Positions 1 to 9,302 of a stretch of 64,000 bases of DNA are shown one piece after another. The notes under the pieces are model-generated. The model made no database searches, was not told where the DNA came from, and saw nothing but the letters and a program-made list of their open reading frames with translations. Where the stretch lies: assembly GCA_943789505.1 (NCBI GenBank), contig CALSUJ010000001.1, positions 620,001 through 684,000 of the forward strand, given 5' to 3'. Made by a program: the position numbers and the translations under genes. Source of the stretch: an uncultured Flavobacteriales bacterium (GTDB taxonomy: Bacteria; Bacteroidota; Bacteroidia; Flavobacteriales; BACL11). Numbering within the stretch: the first letter of the stretch is position 1; each line of letters opens with the position of its first letter.

Positions 1-2
1 CC

Positions 3-221
3 GTTTCGGGTTGGTTTGCTTCTCTTTTAGCAGGTGCAGTTTTTGTAGAATACATTTTTGCTTGGAACGGAATAGGAAAAGAAATAGTTGATGCTTTAAA
101 TAAAATGGACTTACCAGTTGTAATGGGGTCAGTGCTGTTTATTGCATCAATTTTTGTAATAATAAATATAATTGTCGATTTAATATATGGGTGGCTCGAT
201 CCCCGAATAAGAATAAGTTAA
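3..221 (+). CDS. ABC transporter permease, C-terminal fragment (peptide/nickel type)
   Basis: This is the last 72 residues of a gene that starts left of the window. The frame begins VSGWFASLLAGAVFVEYIFA and ends in DPRIRIS. It holds two hydrophobic segments separated by a short loop with WNGIGKEIVDAL. That layout, and the pattern ...VEYIF.W.GIG......D.P...G, is typical of DppB/OppB-like inner-membrane permeases of peptide-type ABC importers. The stop lies 1 bp before the tpiA start, so the two genes are probably co-transcribed. The substrate cannot be judged from this fragment. Confidence 0.75.
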   Translation, partial: VSGWFASLLAGAVFVEYIFAWNGIGKEIVDALNKMDLPVVMGSVLFIASIFVIINIIVDLIYGWLDPRIRIS

Positions 222-222
222 T

Positions 223-978
223 ATGAGAAAAAATATAGTTGCTGGTAACTGGAAAATGAATTTGAATAGAACTGAAGGTATTGCTTTGGTAGAAGATGTG
301 TTAGCTAAATTACCTTCAGATAATAATACTCATGTTGTATTTGCACCTTCTTTTGTGTATTTGCATAAAGTAGCAAAAATGTGTGCTAGTACTTCTAAAG
401 TAGTAGCTGCAGCTCAGGATTGTAGTGCTAATAAAAAAGGTGCTTTTACTGGGGAAGTATCTGCTATTATGATAGCATCTTGTAATGCGAAATATGTTGT
501 TCTTGGGCATTCAGAAAGAAGAGCAAATTTTAAGGAATCAAATGAGATTTTAAAAACTAAAGTAGGACAAGCGTTTAGGAATGATTTAAAAGTAATTTTC
601 TGTTGTGGTGAAAGTTTATCACAAAGAGAAAGTGGTGTACATTTTGATTGGATTAAAACTCAAATTTCAGAGAGTTTATTTCACCTTTCATCTGAAGAAT
701 TTAAAAATATTGTTGTTGCTTACGAACCTATCTGGGCAATTGGTACTGGCGTAACCGCAAGTACTGATCAAGCTCAAGAAATTCATGCATTCATTAGAAA
801 TATATTAGTTGAACAATACGGAAATGAAGTGGCTTTAAACACTTCAATATTATATGGTGGTTCGTGTAAACCAAGTAATGCAAAAGAATTATTCGCCAGC
901 CAAGATATTGATGGAGGTTTAATTGGTGGTGCATCATTAAGTTCTGATAATTTTGTAAAAATAACACAATCATTTTAA
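223..978 (+). CDS. tpiA: Triosephosphate isomerase
   Basis: Cytoplasmic glycolytic enzyme that interconverts dihydroxyacetone phosphate and glyceraldehyde 3-phosphate. At 251 residues it is the normal length for the family. The N-terminal AGNWKMN holds the substrate-binding Asn and Lys. LGHSERR holds the electrophilic His96, VAYEPIWAIGTG the catalytic base Glu168, and LYGGS the phosphate-binding loop near the C-terminus. All key residues are present. The stop overlaps the prmA start (TAATG), so translation is probably coupled. Confidence 0.98.
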   Translation: MRKNIVAGNWKMNLNRTEGIALVEDVLAKLPSDNNTHVVFAPSFVYLHKVAKMCASTSKVVAAAQDCSANKKGAFTGEVSAIMIASCNAKYVVLGHSERRANFKESNEILKTKVGQAFRNDLKVIFCCGESLSQRESGVHFDWIKTQISESLFHLSSEEFKNIVVAYEPIWAIGTGVTASTDQAQEIHAFIRNILVEQYGNEVALNTSILYGGSCKPSNAKELFASQDIDGGLIGGASLSSDNFVKITQSF

Positions 979-1811
979 TGGAATATACTGAAATAGATAT
1001 TAGGTTAAATCCTGTTGCGCCTTTTGCTGATATTTTGGTGGCTAGGCTCAATGAGATTGAGTTTGAATCTTATTGTGAAGATGAATCTGGGGTGAAGACT
1101 TATGTGCAAACACATTTATTAGACGAAATTGCATTAAAAGAAATTATAAATGAAGTTGCAAATTTATGTGAGCTTTCTTTTACGATTACAAAAGTAAAAC
1201 AAGAAAACTGGAATAAAAAGTGGGAGAATAATTTTGAGCCTGTTCATATTAATGATAAATGTGTAATTAGGGCTCATTTTCATGCTGCTTTTTCTGATGT
1301 AGAACATGAAATTATCATTACACCTAAAATGTCTTTTGGAACAGGGCATCATGAAACGACTTCTTTGGTAATGAATGAAATGTTTGGGATTGATTTTACT
1401 GATAAATCAGTTTTAGATATGGGAAGTGGAACTGGTGTTTTGGCAATTTTAGCAGCTAAACTTGGGGCTACTTCGCTTATTGGTATTGATTTTGATGAGT
1501 GGGCTTACGAAAATGCAGTAGAAAATGCAGAAATTAATGCAATTTCAACTATTAGTTTTATTAATGGAGATGCGAATGAAATAAGAGATGCTAAATTTGA
1601 TATCATTTTAGCAAACATCAATAGAAACATTATTTTGCAAGATATTGCAACTTACGTAAAAGCTATGAATACAAAATCTGAAATTATATTTAGTGGATTC
1701 TTAAAAGAGGACATTCCGTTAATTTTAGAAAAATCAGAACAACTAGGATTAGAATTAGTTGCTTCAAAACATAAAAACAGATGGCAAATGCTACATTTAA
1801 AAAAAGCTTAA
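978..1811 (+). CDS. prmA: Ribosomal protein L11 methyltransferase
   Basis: SAM-dependent enzyme that methylates ribosomal protein L11. It is 277 residues long, with an N-terminal substrate-recognition part and a C-terminal class I methyltransferase domain. Visible motifs are MSFGTGHHETT, the SAM-binding VLDMGSGTGVLAILAAKLGA, an acidic residue after the second strand (GIDFDEWA), and NINRNII as the catalytic-side motif. The ATG overlaps the tpiA stop. The 3' end overlaps the next gene by about 31 bp in another frame. Pairing of tpiA with prmA is common in Flavobacteriales. Confidence 0.96.
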   Translation: MEYTEIDIRLNPVAPFADILVARLNEIEFESYCEDESGVKTYVQTHLLDEIALKEIINEVANLCELSFTITKVKQENWNKKWENNFEPVHINDKCVIRAHFHAAFSDVEHEIIITPKMSFGTGHHETTSLVMNEMFGIDFTDKSVLDMGSGTGVLAILAAKLGATSLIGIDFDEWAYENAVENAEINAISTISFINGDANEIRDAKFDIILANINRNIILQDIATYVKAMNTKSEIIFSGFLKEDIPLILEKSEQLGLELVASKHKNRWQMLHLKKA

Positions 1812-4800
1812 TACTTTTTGTATTAATGCTAGTTTTCTCTTTTCCAACTTCCGCTCAAAAAAAAGGGAAGCTAAAAGAGTTTTCAAAAGATTTCCCTATT
1901 TATCTTGCTGAATTAAGTGAGTTTATGACGGTTTCAGACAATTCAGATTTGAAAACTGTATTTAAATCTTTCTCAAAAAATTCTTCAGGACTTACACTAA
2001 TAGAGCAAGAAAAAATTATTCTTATTTCTAATAAAATGTTAAATAAGCGTATGCGAGCTAATCCTCATTTCTCTAATGTATTGTCTGCTTTAATGAATGT
2101 GAATAACCATTTGAAAGGTGAAAGCATGTTACCTGAATGGTTGGGGGTTATTGATCAGACTGTTGACAATACAACTACTAAAAAGTTAATGTTATTTTGT
2201 GCTTTTACGGATGATTTAGTAAAAGAAAATATTTTGCGAAAAAGCAAAAATGCTGCTTGGTTGGTCAATACAGATGCTTATCGTTTTGTATTTGAAATGA
2301 TAGAGCCTATTATTTTATTTAATTCTAATTTTAATTTAAGTTGTAGTGCTGGTGGAGCTTCATATACCATTGAAGGAACAAAAGGTAAATACTATTTTGT
2401 TTCTAATGAATGGGAAGGAAATGGAGGTAAAATTAATTGGGAAAGTCATGGTTTGTCAAAGGATTCTGTTTATGCTAATATTGCTTATTATAAAATTGAT
2501 ACGCGCAAAAGTCAATTGCTTGCTGATTCAGTAGTTTTTTATAATAAATATATTTTTCCATTACCTATTGTTGGCCAGTTTGTCAATAAGTTAGCATCAG
2601 CTAAACAAGCTGAGAAATTCCCAAAATTCACTTCATATAGTAAGAATATTGAATTAAAAGAGATTTTCCCAAATGTAGATTACAAAGGAGGTTATAAGAT
2701 GCAAGGAAAAGAATTTATTGCTGATGGTGGGGATTATGCCCAGGCTAGAATTATTTTTAAAAGAAATGGTTTGCCTGTTTTTGTTGCAAATGCTAATCGT
2801 TTTAGCTTTGGTAATGATAGAGTTGTTTCAAAAGAAGCAGGAATAAAAATATTTTTTGATGCCGATTCAATATACCATTCTAACTTGCAATTTAAGTATA
2901 TAAATAGTGAACGGAAACTGCAATTATATAGGGATGTTAATGGTGTTTCAGGGGCTCCCATGTTGAATACTTATCATAATGTAACCATGGATTTTGAACT
3001 CTTAGAGTGGAATATTGATAAAGATATAATTACATTGGGTTCTTTGCCTGGCACAGCAGAATCTCGTATTGAATTAGAGTCCGTAGACAGGTATTTACAA
3101 GAAAAATATGAGTCAATGCAGGGTATAGATGCGATTCATCCCTTATTCTTAGTGAATAATTATGTTATTGCTAAAAAAGAAAAAAAATTCTTTCTTCAAG
3201 ATTTTGCAAAGTTTTCTCGTTTTCCTGCCTTGCAAATTCAGCATTATTTGATTCAGTTGGCTAATGATGGTTTTATTTTTTATGATTATGGAGAGAAAAG
3301 AATTACTGTTTTGCCTAAGTTGTTTACTTATATTAATGCAGCTTCTGGTTTAGGCGATTATGATGTAATTGCTTTTAACTCAATCATTAAACCTGGAGAG
3401 TATAATACTTCAGATAAATACCTGGTTAATGCTGCATTAAATATTAAGACTAAGGATTTAAATATACTTGGAATTCATGATATTCAATTAAGTAAAGCAA
3501 GAGATGTTTATTTATATCCTACGGATGGTTTGTTGGTGGTTAAGAAGAACAGAGATTTTATTTTTAATGGTCAGATTTATGCTGGTAGGGGTCGTTTGAA
3601 TTTATTCGGTAAAAATTTCTTTTTTCATTATGACGAGTTTAAAGTAGATTTAAATGAGATTGATTCTGTACAACTTTCAGTTCCTGTTTTGCCAATTCAA
3701 AAGGACATGTATGGTAATGAGTTGTTAACTAAAGTTAAAACTGTAATTGAGGCTGTAACTGGTGATTTAAGAATTGATGATCCAACTAATAAATCAGGTT
3801 TAAGAAAAGATAGTTTCCCAGAATTCCCTATCTTCAGTTCGTTTGAAGATTCTTATGCATATTATGATAAGAAAACTATTAATAATGGTATATATGATAG
3901 AGGTCGTTTTTCCTTTCATTTACAGCCTTTTGAAATTGATAGTTTAGATAACTATACAGGTAATGGTTTAGCTTTTGCAGGTACTTTTGAATCAGCAGGA
4001 ATCTTTCCTACTTTTAATGATACTTTGCGTTTGCAAGCGGATTATTCACTTGGGTTTACTAGAAAAACACCAAATAATGGATTCGAAATTTATGGTGGGA
4101 AGGCTAAATACCGTAATGATATTCATTTGAGCCATAAAGGATTGAAAGGAAGTGGTGATTTTGAATATTTATCAGCAAGGGCTTCAGCTGAAGAAATTTT
4201 CTTTTTCCCTGATTCTACTAATCTTTACACACAAACATTTATAATAGATGAAGTGATTTCTGGTATTGAATTCCCACAGGTTAGCAATACAGAAACCTAT
4301 GCTCATTTTATGCCTTACAAGGATAGATTAGAGATTGACAAAAGTAAAGATGAATTTGATTTTTATAAAGAACAAGCAAGTTTTGATGGTGATTTATTAA
4401 TGCAGCCTACAGGAGTTACTGGTACTGGTATTATGTCACTAGATAAAGCAGCGGTAAATTCTAATTTATTTACTTATAATGCCTCATGGTTTGGGTCGGA
4501 TACGGCTAGTTTGAATGTATTTGAAAGTGGTGGTGCAATTGCTTTTAGAGCTAATAATCTTCGAACACATATTGATATGAAAATGCGTGAAGGTGTTTTT
4601 CATTCGAATGGTGCTGGTTCTTTTGTTGAATTACCAGCTAATCAATACATCTGTTACATAGATAAGTTAAAATGGGCTATGGATGAAGAGCTATTAACTT
4701 TGGGTGATGAAGTCGCTTCTTCTAAGGGATCAGAATTTATATCTGTTCATCCTCATCAGGACTCCCTAAGTTTTATAGCTACTACTGCTAATTATAGTTT

Positions 4801-6235
4801 GAAGGACTATATAATTCATGCTAATGGAGTTAAGGATATTTCGGTAGCTGATGCTATTGTTTATCCTGATTCAGGAATAGTAACAGTTAAAAAGAAAGCA
4901 GTTATTCAAACTCTTTATGGGGCTAAAATTTTAGCTGATGATTTAACAGAATATCATACTTTCAGCAATGCATCTGTTGATATTGTTTCTGCTCACAATT
5001 ATACGGCAACTGGTGATTACACCTACACGGATGCTATGAATCAGAAACAACAAATTTTCTTTAAAGAAATAAGAGTTGGAGCAGATACTATTACTATAGC
5101 TAGGGGTGATGTAGAAAAGGGTAAGCCTTTTCATATTGATAGTAAATTTGATTTTAAAGGAAGTTTAGATTTATTTGCTGATAGAAAAAACTTAATTTTT
5201 GATGGCTATTTCATGGCAAATCACTCTTGTGAATTATTAGATAAGGAATGGGTAAAATTTCGTTCGGAAATAGATCCTAAAAATATTGTATTTACTTTAG
5301 ATGAAAAACTATATAATGATGAGCAGGATTTAATTTCTACTGGCTTAGTAATGAGTTTGGATTCTTCTGATATATATTCTGCATTTTTAAGTAGAAAGGA
5401 CAGAATAATAGATGCTGATTTGTTAAAAGCATCTTATACTTTGACTTATGATAAAAAACGATTTGCTTATATTATTGGTGGTCCTGATACTTTGTCAAAC
5501 TACTTTACCCTTTATGATAGAACCTGTAAAACAACGGGAGAAGGTATCGTTAATTTAAACCTAGATTTAGGGCAAGTTGATGTAACAAGTGTTGGAAAAC
5601 TTTCACATGATATGAATAATCAGAAGAAAGATTTTGAGGGGTTCTTTATGTTGGATTTCTTGTTCTCAGAAAAAGCTATGCAAGTTATGGCAAAAGATAT
5701 TTATTCTGCTCCTGGTGATGGATTGTTTGAGTATGATGAGGCTTATGCAAATAACTTAGGTAGAGTAGTTGGGAATGAAAAAGGAGATATGCTTATGCTA
5801 GACTTGGAGTTAAAAGACGAATTTATTAAGTTTCCGGATGAGTTGAATCATACCTTATCCTTTACTAAGGCTAAATTTAAATGGGATAATGTAAATAAAG
5901 CCTATGTTGCTAAGGGTGAGTTATGGCTTGGTAATATTAATAACAGTCAACTTAATGGTTTGTTGGATGGATATATCATTATAGAGAAAGGCAGAAATTC
6001 TGATGTTTTAACAATATACTTACAGACAGAATTCTATGATGAATATTACTTCCAATACAAAAATGGGGTGCTGCGTTCATGGTCAACTAATGACGAGTTT
6101 AATATAGCAATACGTGAAATCACTGATGCTAAACGTAAGGCTGAGCCTAAAAAAGGAGCTACTCCTTACCGATATATGTCTGCGCCTGAAGATGTTACTG
6201 AGAAGTTTTTGAAATCAGTTAAGAAAAAGTATTAA
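1781..6235 (+). CDS. Very large exported protein of unknown function (1484 aa)
   Basis: The N-terminus (ATFKKSLILFVLMLVFSF followed by PTSAQ) is a signal peptide, so the mature protein is periplasmic or at the outer membrane. The rest is about 1450 residues with no motif I recognise. It is rich in alternating polar and hydrophobic short strands (many F-x-F, D-x-F and Y-x-F patterns), which suggests long repetitive beta structure. No T9SS sorting domain is visible; it ends KFLKSVKKKY. The start overlaps the end of prmA by 31 bp, and no downstream ATG would keep the signal peptide. It lies between prmA and plsY in one tight run of genes, so an envelope role is plausible but unproven. Confidence 0.85.
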   Translation: MANATFKKSLILFVLMLVFSFPTSAQKKGKLKEFSKDFPIYLAELSEFMTVSDNSDLKTVFKSFSKNSSGLTLIEQEKIILISNKMLNKRMRANPHFSNVLSALMNVNNHLKGESMLPEWLGVIDQTVDNTTTKKLMLFCAFTDDLVKENILRKSKNAAWLVNTDAYRFVFEMIEPIILFNSNFNLSCSAGGASYTIEGTKGKYYFVSNEWEGNGGKINWESHGLSKDSVYANIAYYKIDTRKSQLLADSVVFYNKYIFPLPIVGQFVNKLASAKQAEKFPKFTSYSKNIELKEIFPNVDYKGGYKMQGKEFIADGGDYAQARIIFKRNGLPVFVANANRFSFGNDRVVSKEAGIKIFFDADSIYHSNLQFKYINSERKLQLYRDVNGVSGAPMLNTYHNVTMDFELLEWNIDKDIITLGSLPGTAESRIELESVDRYLQEKYESMQGIDAIHPLFLVNNYVIAKKEKKFFLQDFAKFSRFPALQIQHYLIQLANDGFIFYDYGEKRITVLPKLFTYINAASGLGDYDVIAFNSIIKPGEYNTSDKYLVNAALNIKTKDLNILGIHDIQLSKARDVYLYPTDGLLVVKKNRDFIFNGQIYAGRGRLNLFGKNFFFHYDEFKVDLNEIDSVQLSVPVLPIQKDMYGNELLTKVKTVIEAVTGDLRIDDPTNKSGLRKDSFPEFPIFSSFEDSYAYYDKKTINNGIYDRGRFSFHLQPFEIDSLDNYTGNGLAFAGTFESAGIFPTFNDTLRLQADYSLGFTRKTPNNGFEIYGGKAKYRNDIHLSHKGLKGSGDFEYLSARASAEEIFFFPDSTNLYTQTFIIDEVISGIEFPQVSNTETYAHFMPYKDRLEIDKSKDEFDFYKEQASFDGDLLMQPTGVTGTGIMSLDKAAVNSNLFTYNASWFGSDTASLNVFESGGAIAFRANNLRTHIDMKMREGVFHSNGAGSFVELPANQYICYIDKLKWAMDEELLTLGDEVASSKGSEFISVHPHQDSLSFIATTANYSLKDYIIHANGVKDISVADAIVYPDSGIVTVKKKAVIQTLYGAKILADDLTEYHTFSNASVDIVSAHNYTATGDYTYTDAMNQKQQIFFKEIRVGADTITIARGDVEKGKPFHIDSKFDFKGSLDLFADRKNLIFDGYFMANHSCELLDKEWVKFRSEIDPKNIVFTLDEKLYNDEQDLISTGLVMSLDSSDIYSAFLSRKDRIIDADLLKASYTLTYDKKRFAYIIGGPDTLSNYFTLYDRTCKTTGEGIVNLNLDLGQVDVTSVGKLSHDMNNQKKDFEGFFMLDFLFSEKAMQVMAKDIYSAPGDGLFEYDEAYANNLGRVVGNEKGDMLMLDLELKDEFIKFPDELNHTLSFTKAKFKWDNVNKAYVAKGELWLGNINNSQLNGLLDGYIIIEKGRNSDVLTIYLQTEFYDEYYFQYKNGVLRSWSTNDEFNIAIREITDAKRKAEPKKGATPYRYMSAPEDVTEKFLKSVKKKY

Positions 6236-6256
6236 TTACTATCTTGCCGGACATTT

Positions 6257-6886
6257 ATGTTGACAACTGAAACTCTTTTATTCATCCTTCTTGCTTATTT
6301 AACGGGCGCTTTCCCATCGGCAGTTTGGGTAGGGAAAACATTCTATAAAATTGATGTGCGAGAGTTTGGTTCTGGTAATGCTGGGGCAACAAATACTTTT
6401 AGAGTATTGGGTAAAAAGGCAGGTATTCCTGTTTTAATAATGGATATATTTAAAGGATGGCTTAGTGTAAATTATATTTCATTTTTAACAAATATCCCTG
6501 AATCAGCTGAGGCCGTTTTCGAAATTAAATTGGCTTTTGGTATTGCAGCGGTTATTGGTCACTTATTCCCTATTTATACAGGTTTTAGAGGTGGAAAAGG
6601 AATTGCTACTTTATTAGGATTACTGATCGGTTTACATGCTGTTGCAGCATTATACTCTATTTTGGTATTTGTAATTGTATTTATTACTTCAAAATATGTT
6701 TCTTTGGGTTCAATTATAGCTTCTATAGCTTTCCCTATACTTGTTATTTTAATTTTAGGTTCAACTAATGTATCCTTAAATTTATTTGCGTTCTTTGTAC
6801 CCATCTTATCGTTAATAACTCATCAAAAAAATATTGAAAGGTTGCTAAGGGGAGAGGAAACAAAAGTTAAATTTGGTACAAAATAA
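6257..6886 (+). CDS. plsY: Acyl-phosphate:glycerol-3-phosphate acyltransferase PlsY
   Basis: Inner-membrane enzyme that makes lysophosphatidic acid from acyl-phosphate and glycerol 3-phosphate, the first acylation step of phospholipid synthesis. It is 209 residues, the usual length, with about five membrane segments. Family motifs are present: LTGAFPSAVWVGK near the N-terminus, GSGNAGATNTFRVLGKKAG (glycerol-phosphate site) and GFRGGKGIAT. It follows the large exported protein by 21 bp and precedes clpS by 6 bp, in one probable operon. Confidence 0.97.
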   Translation: MLTTETLLFILLAYLTGAFPSAVWVGKTFYKIDVREFGSGNAGATNTFRVLGKKAGIPVLIMDIFKGWLSVNYISFLTNIPESAEAVFEIKLAFGIAAVIGHLFPIYTGFRGGKGIATLLGLLIGLHAVAALYSILVFVIVFITSKYVSLGSIIASIAFPILVILILGSTNVSLNLFAFFVPILSLITHQKNIERLLRGEETKVKFGTK

Positions 6887-6892
6887 ATAACT

Positions 6893-7162
6893 ATGAAAAA
6901 ATCACAAGATTCTACTTCAAAACAGAAATCAAGTAAGATTAAGGATAAATCGTTATTTTTAATAAATGATGATTTTAATTCCTTTGACTATGTTGTAGAT
7001 TGCTTAACAGCTATTTGTGACCATGAAACAATACAAGCAGAGCAATGTGCATTACTTACACATTACAAGGGAAGTTGCGAAATTGCAATGGGAGAAAATG
7101 CTGATTTAGAGCCATTAAGAGAGGATTTGGCTCTGTATGGTTTAAGTGTTGAGATTCTTTAA
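6893..7162 (+). CDS. clpS: ClpS-family ATP-dependent Clp protease adaptor
   Basis: Small protein (89 residues) that delivers N-degron substrates to ClpA/ClpC. After a charged, Lys/Ser-rich N-terminal tail come the family hallmarks: LINDDFNSFDYVV (the NDD binding-pocket segment), then QAEQCALLTHYKGSCEIAMG with the conserved His and Gly, and a C-terminal LALYGLSVEIL. The N-terminal tail is the region normally threaded into the Clp pore. Identification is by motif. Confidence 0.9.
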   Translation: MKKSQDSTSKQKSSKIKDKSLFLINDDFNSFDYVVDCLTAICDHETIQAEQCALLTHYKGSCEIAMGENADLEPLREDLALYGLSVEIL

Positions 7163-7180
7163 TATTTTACAGTAAAAATA

Positions 7181-7210
7181 TTTGTGTAAAGGGCTAATAA
7201 ATTATATTTG
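7181..7210 (+). promoter_or_regulatory. Promoter of tRNA-Arg
   Basis: Bacteroidota primary-sigma promoter: TTTG at 7181-7184, an 18-bp spacer, and TATATTTG (TAnnTTTG) at 7203-7210, 11 bp before the tRNA. The run TATATTTGCAGC recurs before tRNA-Asp and rpmH. Confidence 0.8.
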
Positions 7211-7221
7211 CAGCCTTATTA

Positions 7222-7295
7222 GGACTCGTAGCATAATTGGATAGTGCACTAGATTACGGCTCTGGAGGTTGGGGGTTCGAGTCCCTCCGAGTTCA
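7222..7295 (+). tRNA. tRNA-Arg (anticodon ACG)
   Basis: A complete 74-nt cloverleaf. The acceptor stem GGACTCG pairs with CGAGTTC. The anticodon stem CTAGA/TCTGG encloses loop TTACGGC, giving anticodon ACG. The T arm GGGGG-TTCGAGT-CCCTC is intact. The discriminator base is A and the CCA end is not encoded. The A at position 34 is presumably deaminated to inosine, as in other bacterial tRNA-Arg(ACG). Confidence 0.97.
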
Positions 7296-7303
7296 CAATA
7301 AAT

Positions 7304-7340
7304 AATAATCCTAGAACGTAAGTTCTGGGATTATTTATTT
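7304..7340. terminator. Bidirectional terminator between tRNA-Arg and the facing gene
   Basis: A long hairpin with loop GTAA. The core stem AGAAC/GTTCT extends outward through CC/GG and AT-rich pairs to 7304/7335. A-rich sequence on the left and T-rich on the right let it act for both the tRNA and the convergent minus-strand gene, whose TAA lies inside the stem. Confidence 0.8.
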
Positions 7341-8176
7341 ATAATTTTAATGATAGCTGTTTTTCCTAATTTTAATTGAGTAATTATTGGATATTTAGTT
7401 TTGTTATCTACTAGTTCTATGTGGCTAGTATTGGGTGGTGAACTTCCTAAATTAGTAGCCTTAATTTCAATTATATTTTCTCCTTCTACTAATTTGTATT
7501 TAATCTTTTTGCGTTTATTAGTTGTTTCAAAATCATCAAGAATGATATTGCCATTTATAGTCAGCTCTATTTTATCTCCATCTTCCATATTGGCATCCCA
7601 GATGAAGAGCCTTAGTTTATTGCCTTCCCAGTTGATAGTAAAATCATCTCCATCTTTTAATATTTGTGTTTTTCTCACCAATGAGGTGTCTTTGTATATT
7701 TTATTGTACTTTTTATCTATTTTATTTTTTATTTTTTTTATTTTTTTTTCTAATTTTGTTCTTTCCATTAGGATAATTTTTCCGCTAGCACATTCAGTGC
7801 TATCTAAAAAATTACCTGTAAAATTACCTTCCATGCGTTTTGTTCCAATCCTCCCTTTAAAGCTTAAGTTCATGCTTATGAAGCAGAAAGTATTTAGTGC
7901 AGCTTCCGATTTTGTTTGTAGAATTTGAGTTTCTTGTAGTTGAAAGGATTTATCCTTTTTAAAATATAAACCACTTATTTCACTTTTGGTTTCGTCAGCA
8001 GTATTTATATTAGTTGTAGAGTAGCCATTAACAATTCCATTATTTTCCTGTAATTCCAGGCTAAAACTAATTGGGGTGTTATTGGATAAAATAAGTGTAC
8101 CTAAATAACTAAATGTATTTTGACTAAATCCTAAATTGACACATAATATAAGAAATATCATTACAATAAATTTCAT
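7331..8176 (-). CDS. Exported protein of unknown function (281 aa)
   Basis: The N-terminus MKFIVMIFLILCVNLGFSQ is a clear signal peptide. The central part (about residues 140-165) is very Lys-rich (KLEKKIKKIKNKIDKKYNK) and probably an alpha-helical or coiled segment. It separates an N-terminal beta-rich domain from a C-terminal beta-sandwich-like part containing DGDKIELTINGNIILDDF and LVEGENIIEIKATNLG. The C-terminal part resembles carbohydrate-binding or Ig-like beta folds in general character only. No T9SS tail and no enzyme motif are visible. Its stop lies within the shared terminator hairpin. Confidence 0.8.
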   Translation of the reverse strand: MKFIVMIFLILCVNLGFSQNTFSYLGTLILSNNTPISFSLELQENNGIVNGYSTTNINTADETKSEISGLYFKKDKSFQLQETQILQTKSEAALNTFCFISMNLSFKGRIGTKRMEGNFTGNFLDSTECASGKIILMERTKLEKKIKKIKNKIDKKYNKIYKDTSLVRKTQILKDGDDFTINWEGNKLRLFIWDANMEDGDKIELTINGNIILDDFETTNKRKKIKYKLVEGENIIEIKATNLGSSPPNTSHIELVDNKTKYPIITQLKLGKTAIIKIINK

Positions 8177-8268
8177 AAAACAAAATTAAGTATATTAATA
8201 TTAGGGAATTTTATTAATATATTAAGCTCCATATCTAGAAGTATTTAGATTCATTAGTCAGAATTCAT

Positions 8269-9183
8269 TTACTTTTTTCTAATCACCTTCATATAATGAA
8301 CTTGCAAATCATTAATTTGTAAAGCAATAAAATAATGCCCATTTGCTAAGTTACTATCGGGTTCCCATATTACTTCATATTTTTGAGGATTTAATTGTTG
8401 TTTATTAAGTTCTGCAACTATTTTCCCTTCAATATTATAAACGAATACACTTACTTTTGCCTGTTGAAAAACACCATATTTTATTTCTAATCTATTGTTA
8501 AAAGGATTAGGGCTTGCACTATAAATCATTCCCTTATCTAGGTGGATGTTATTAGCGCTAAGTGAAATACCATCTCCATTAATTACAATATCCCAAGTCC
8601 CTTCCAGCACTCCATTTACATTAGTGGTAAGTGGTATAATTCGATTACTAGCATCAAATGTTCCAGTTGTTAAGGAAGCCGCAGCATCAGTTGCTATATG
8701 AGGGTCTCCAGCAAAATAGAGTTGGGTGATTAATGTAGGGAAATTAGGAGGTGTAATTTTAAAATGAAAATGTGAGGGCCTATAAGTTGAACCATTTAGG
8801 TATAGTCCAGGCTTAATGGTTTCAAATACATAAAAACCTTGAGAGTTTGAAATAGCCTTTCCTCTTAGATTATATCCAGAGTTATCATATTCACCAGCAT
8901 CATTTGCATGCCATATATCGATTTCGGTATTTGGAATTACTTCTGAACATGCAAGATTAAGCACTTGACCACTTAATATAAGTCGTGTGCCAACTTCATT
9001 ACTATTAGCCAATATGTCATTTTGGATAGAAGGAGCATTGGCTTTGTAAAAAGGCCCTTGTCCATAAGCGTCTTCAGTAGATTCATCACATAAAATAGGG
9101 GAATTAGGTTTTAGTGGTTCTGTAGCTTTTGCAATAGAAGGAAGGATACCTAAAGATAATGCTGCCAATGATGTGTTTCTCAA
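8269..9183 (-). CDS. Intradiol ring-cleavage dioxygenase-like protein with Tat-like signal and T9SS sorting domain
   Basis: The intradiol dioxygenase core (about residues 30-205) has all four non-heme iron ligands: Tyr in DAGEYDNSGY, then Tyr, His and His in YRPSHFHFKI, followed by ITQLYFAGDP. The last ~80 residues (from SASPNPFNNRLEIKYG to YMKVIRKK) form a T9SS type A sorting domain, so the protein is probably moved to the cell surface. The coordinates start at a TTG. The frame stays open upstream to 9222 and encodes SRRQFLRNTSLAALSLG, a twin-arginine signal, so the true N-terminus lies upstream. No ATG is seen there; a start at ATT or an indel is possible. It is more likely a surface protein of the protocatechuate-dioxygenase fold than a classical cytoplasmic aromatic-degradation enzyme, since no pathway genes are nearby. 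Confidence 0.85.
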   Translation of the reverse strand: MRNTSLAALSLGILPSIAKATEPLKPNSPILCDESTEDAYGQGPFYKANAPSIQNDILANSNEVGTRLILSGQVLNLACSEVIPNTEIDIWHANDAGEYDNSGYNLRGKAISNSQGFYVFETIKPGLYLNGSTYRPSHFHFKITPPNFPTLITQLYFAGDPHIATDAAASLTTGTFDASNRIIPLTTNVNGVLEGTWDIVINGDGISLSANNIHLDKGMIYSASPNPFNNRLEIKYGVFQQAKVSVFVYNIEGKIVAELNKQQLNPQKYEVIWEPDSNLANGHYFIALQINDLQVHYMKVIRKK

Positions 9184-9302
9184 AAATTGCCTTCTGCTGT
9201 CTTTATTCTTGATAAGCCTAATTTATTAATGATTATGGTACAATATTACATAATATTCTTTGCTTTTCTCTAAATCAAAAATTTAAATCTTACCATTCAA
9301 TT

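Noticed and set aside
7401-7928. Long plus-strand open frame opposite the 281-aa exported protein gene
   Set aside because: The minus-strand frame has a proper signal peptide and fits the terminator. The plus frame has a low-complexity, Ser/Leu/Phe-rich translation typical of an antisense shadow.
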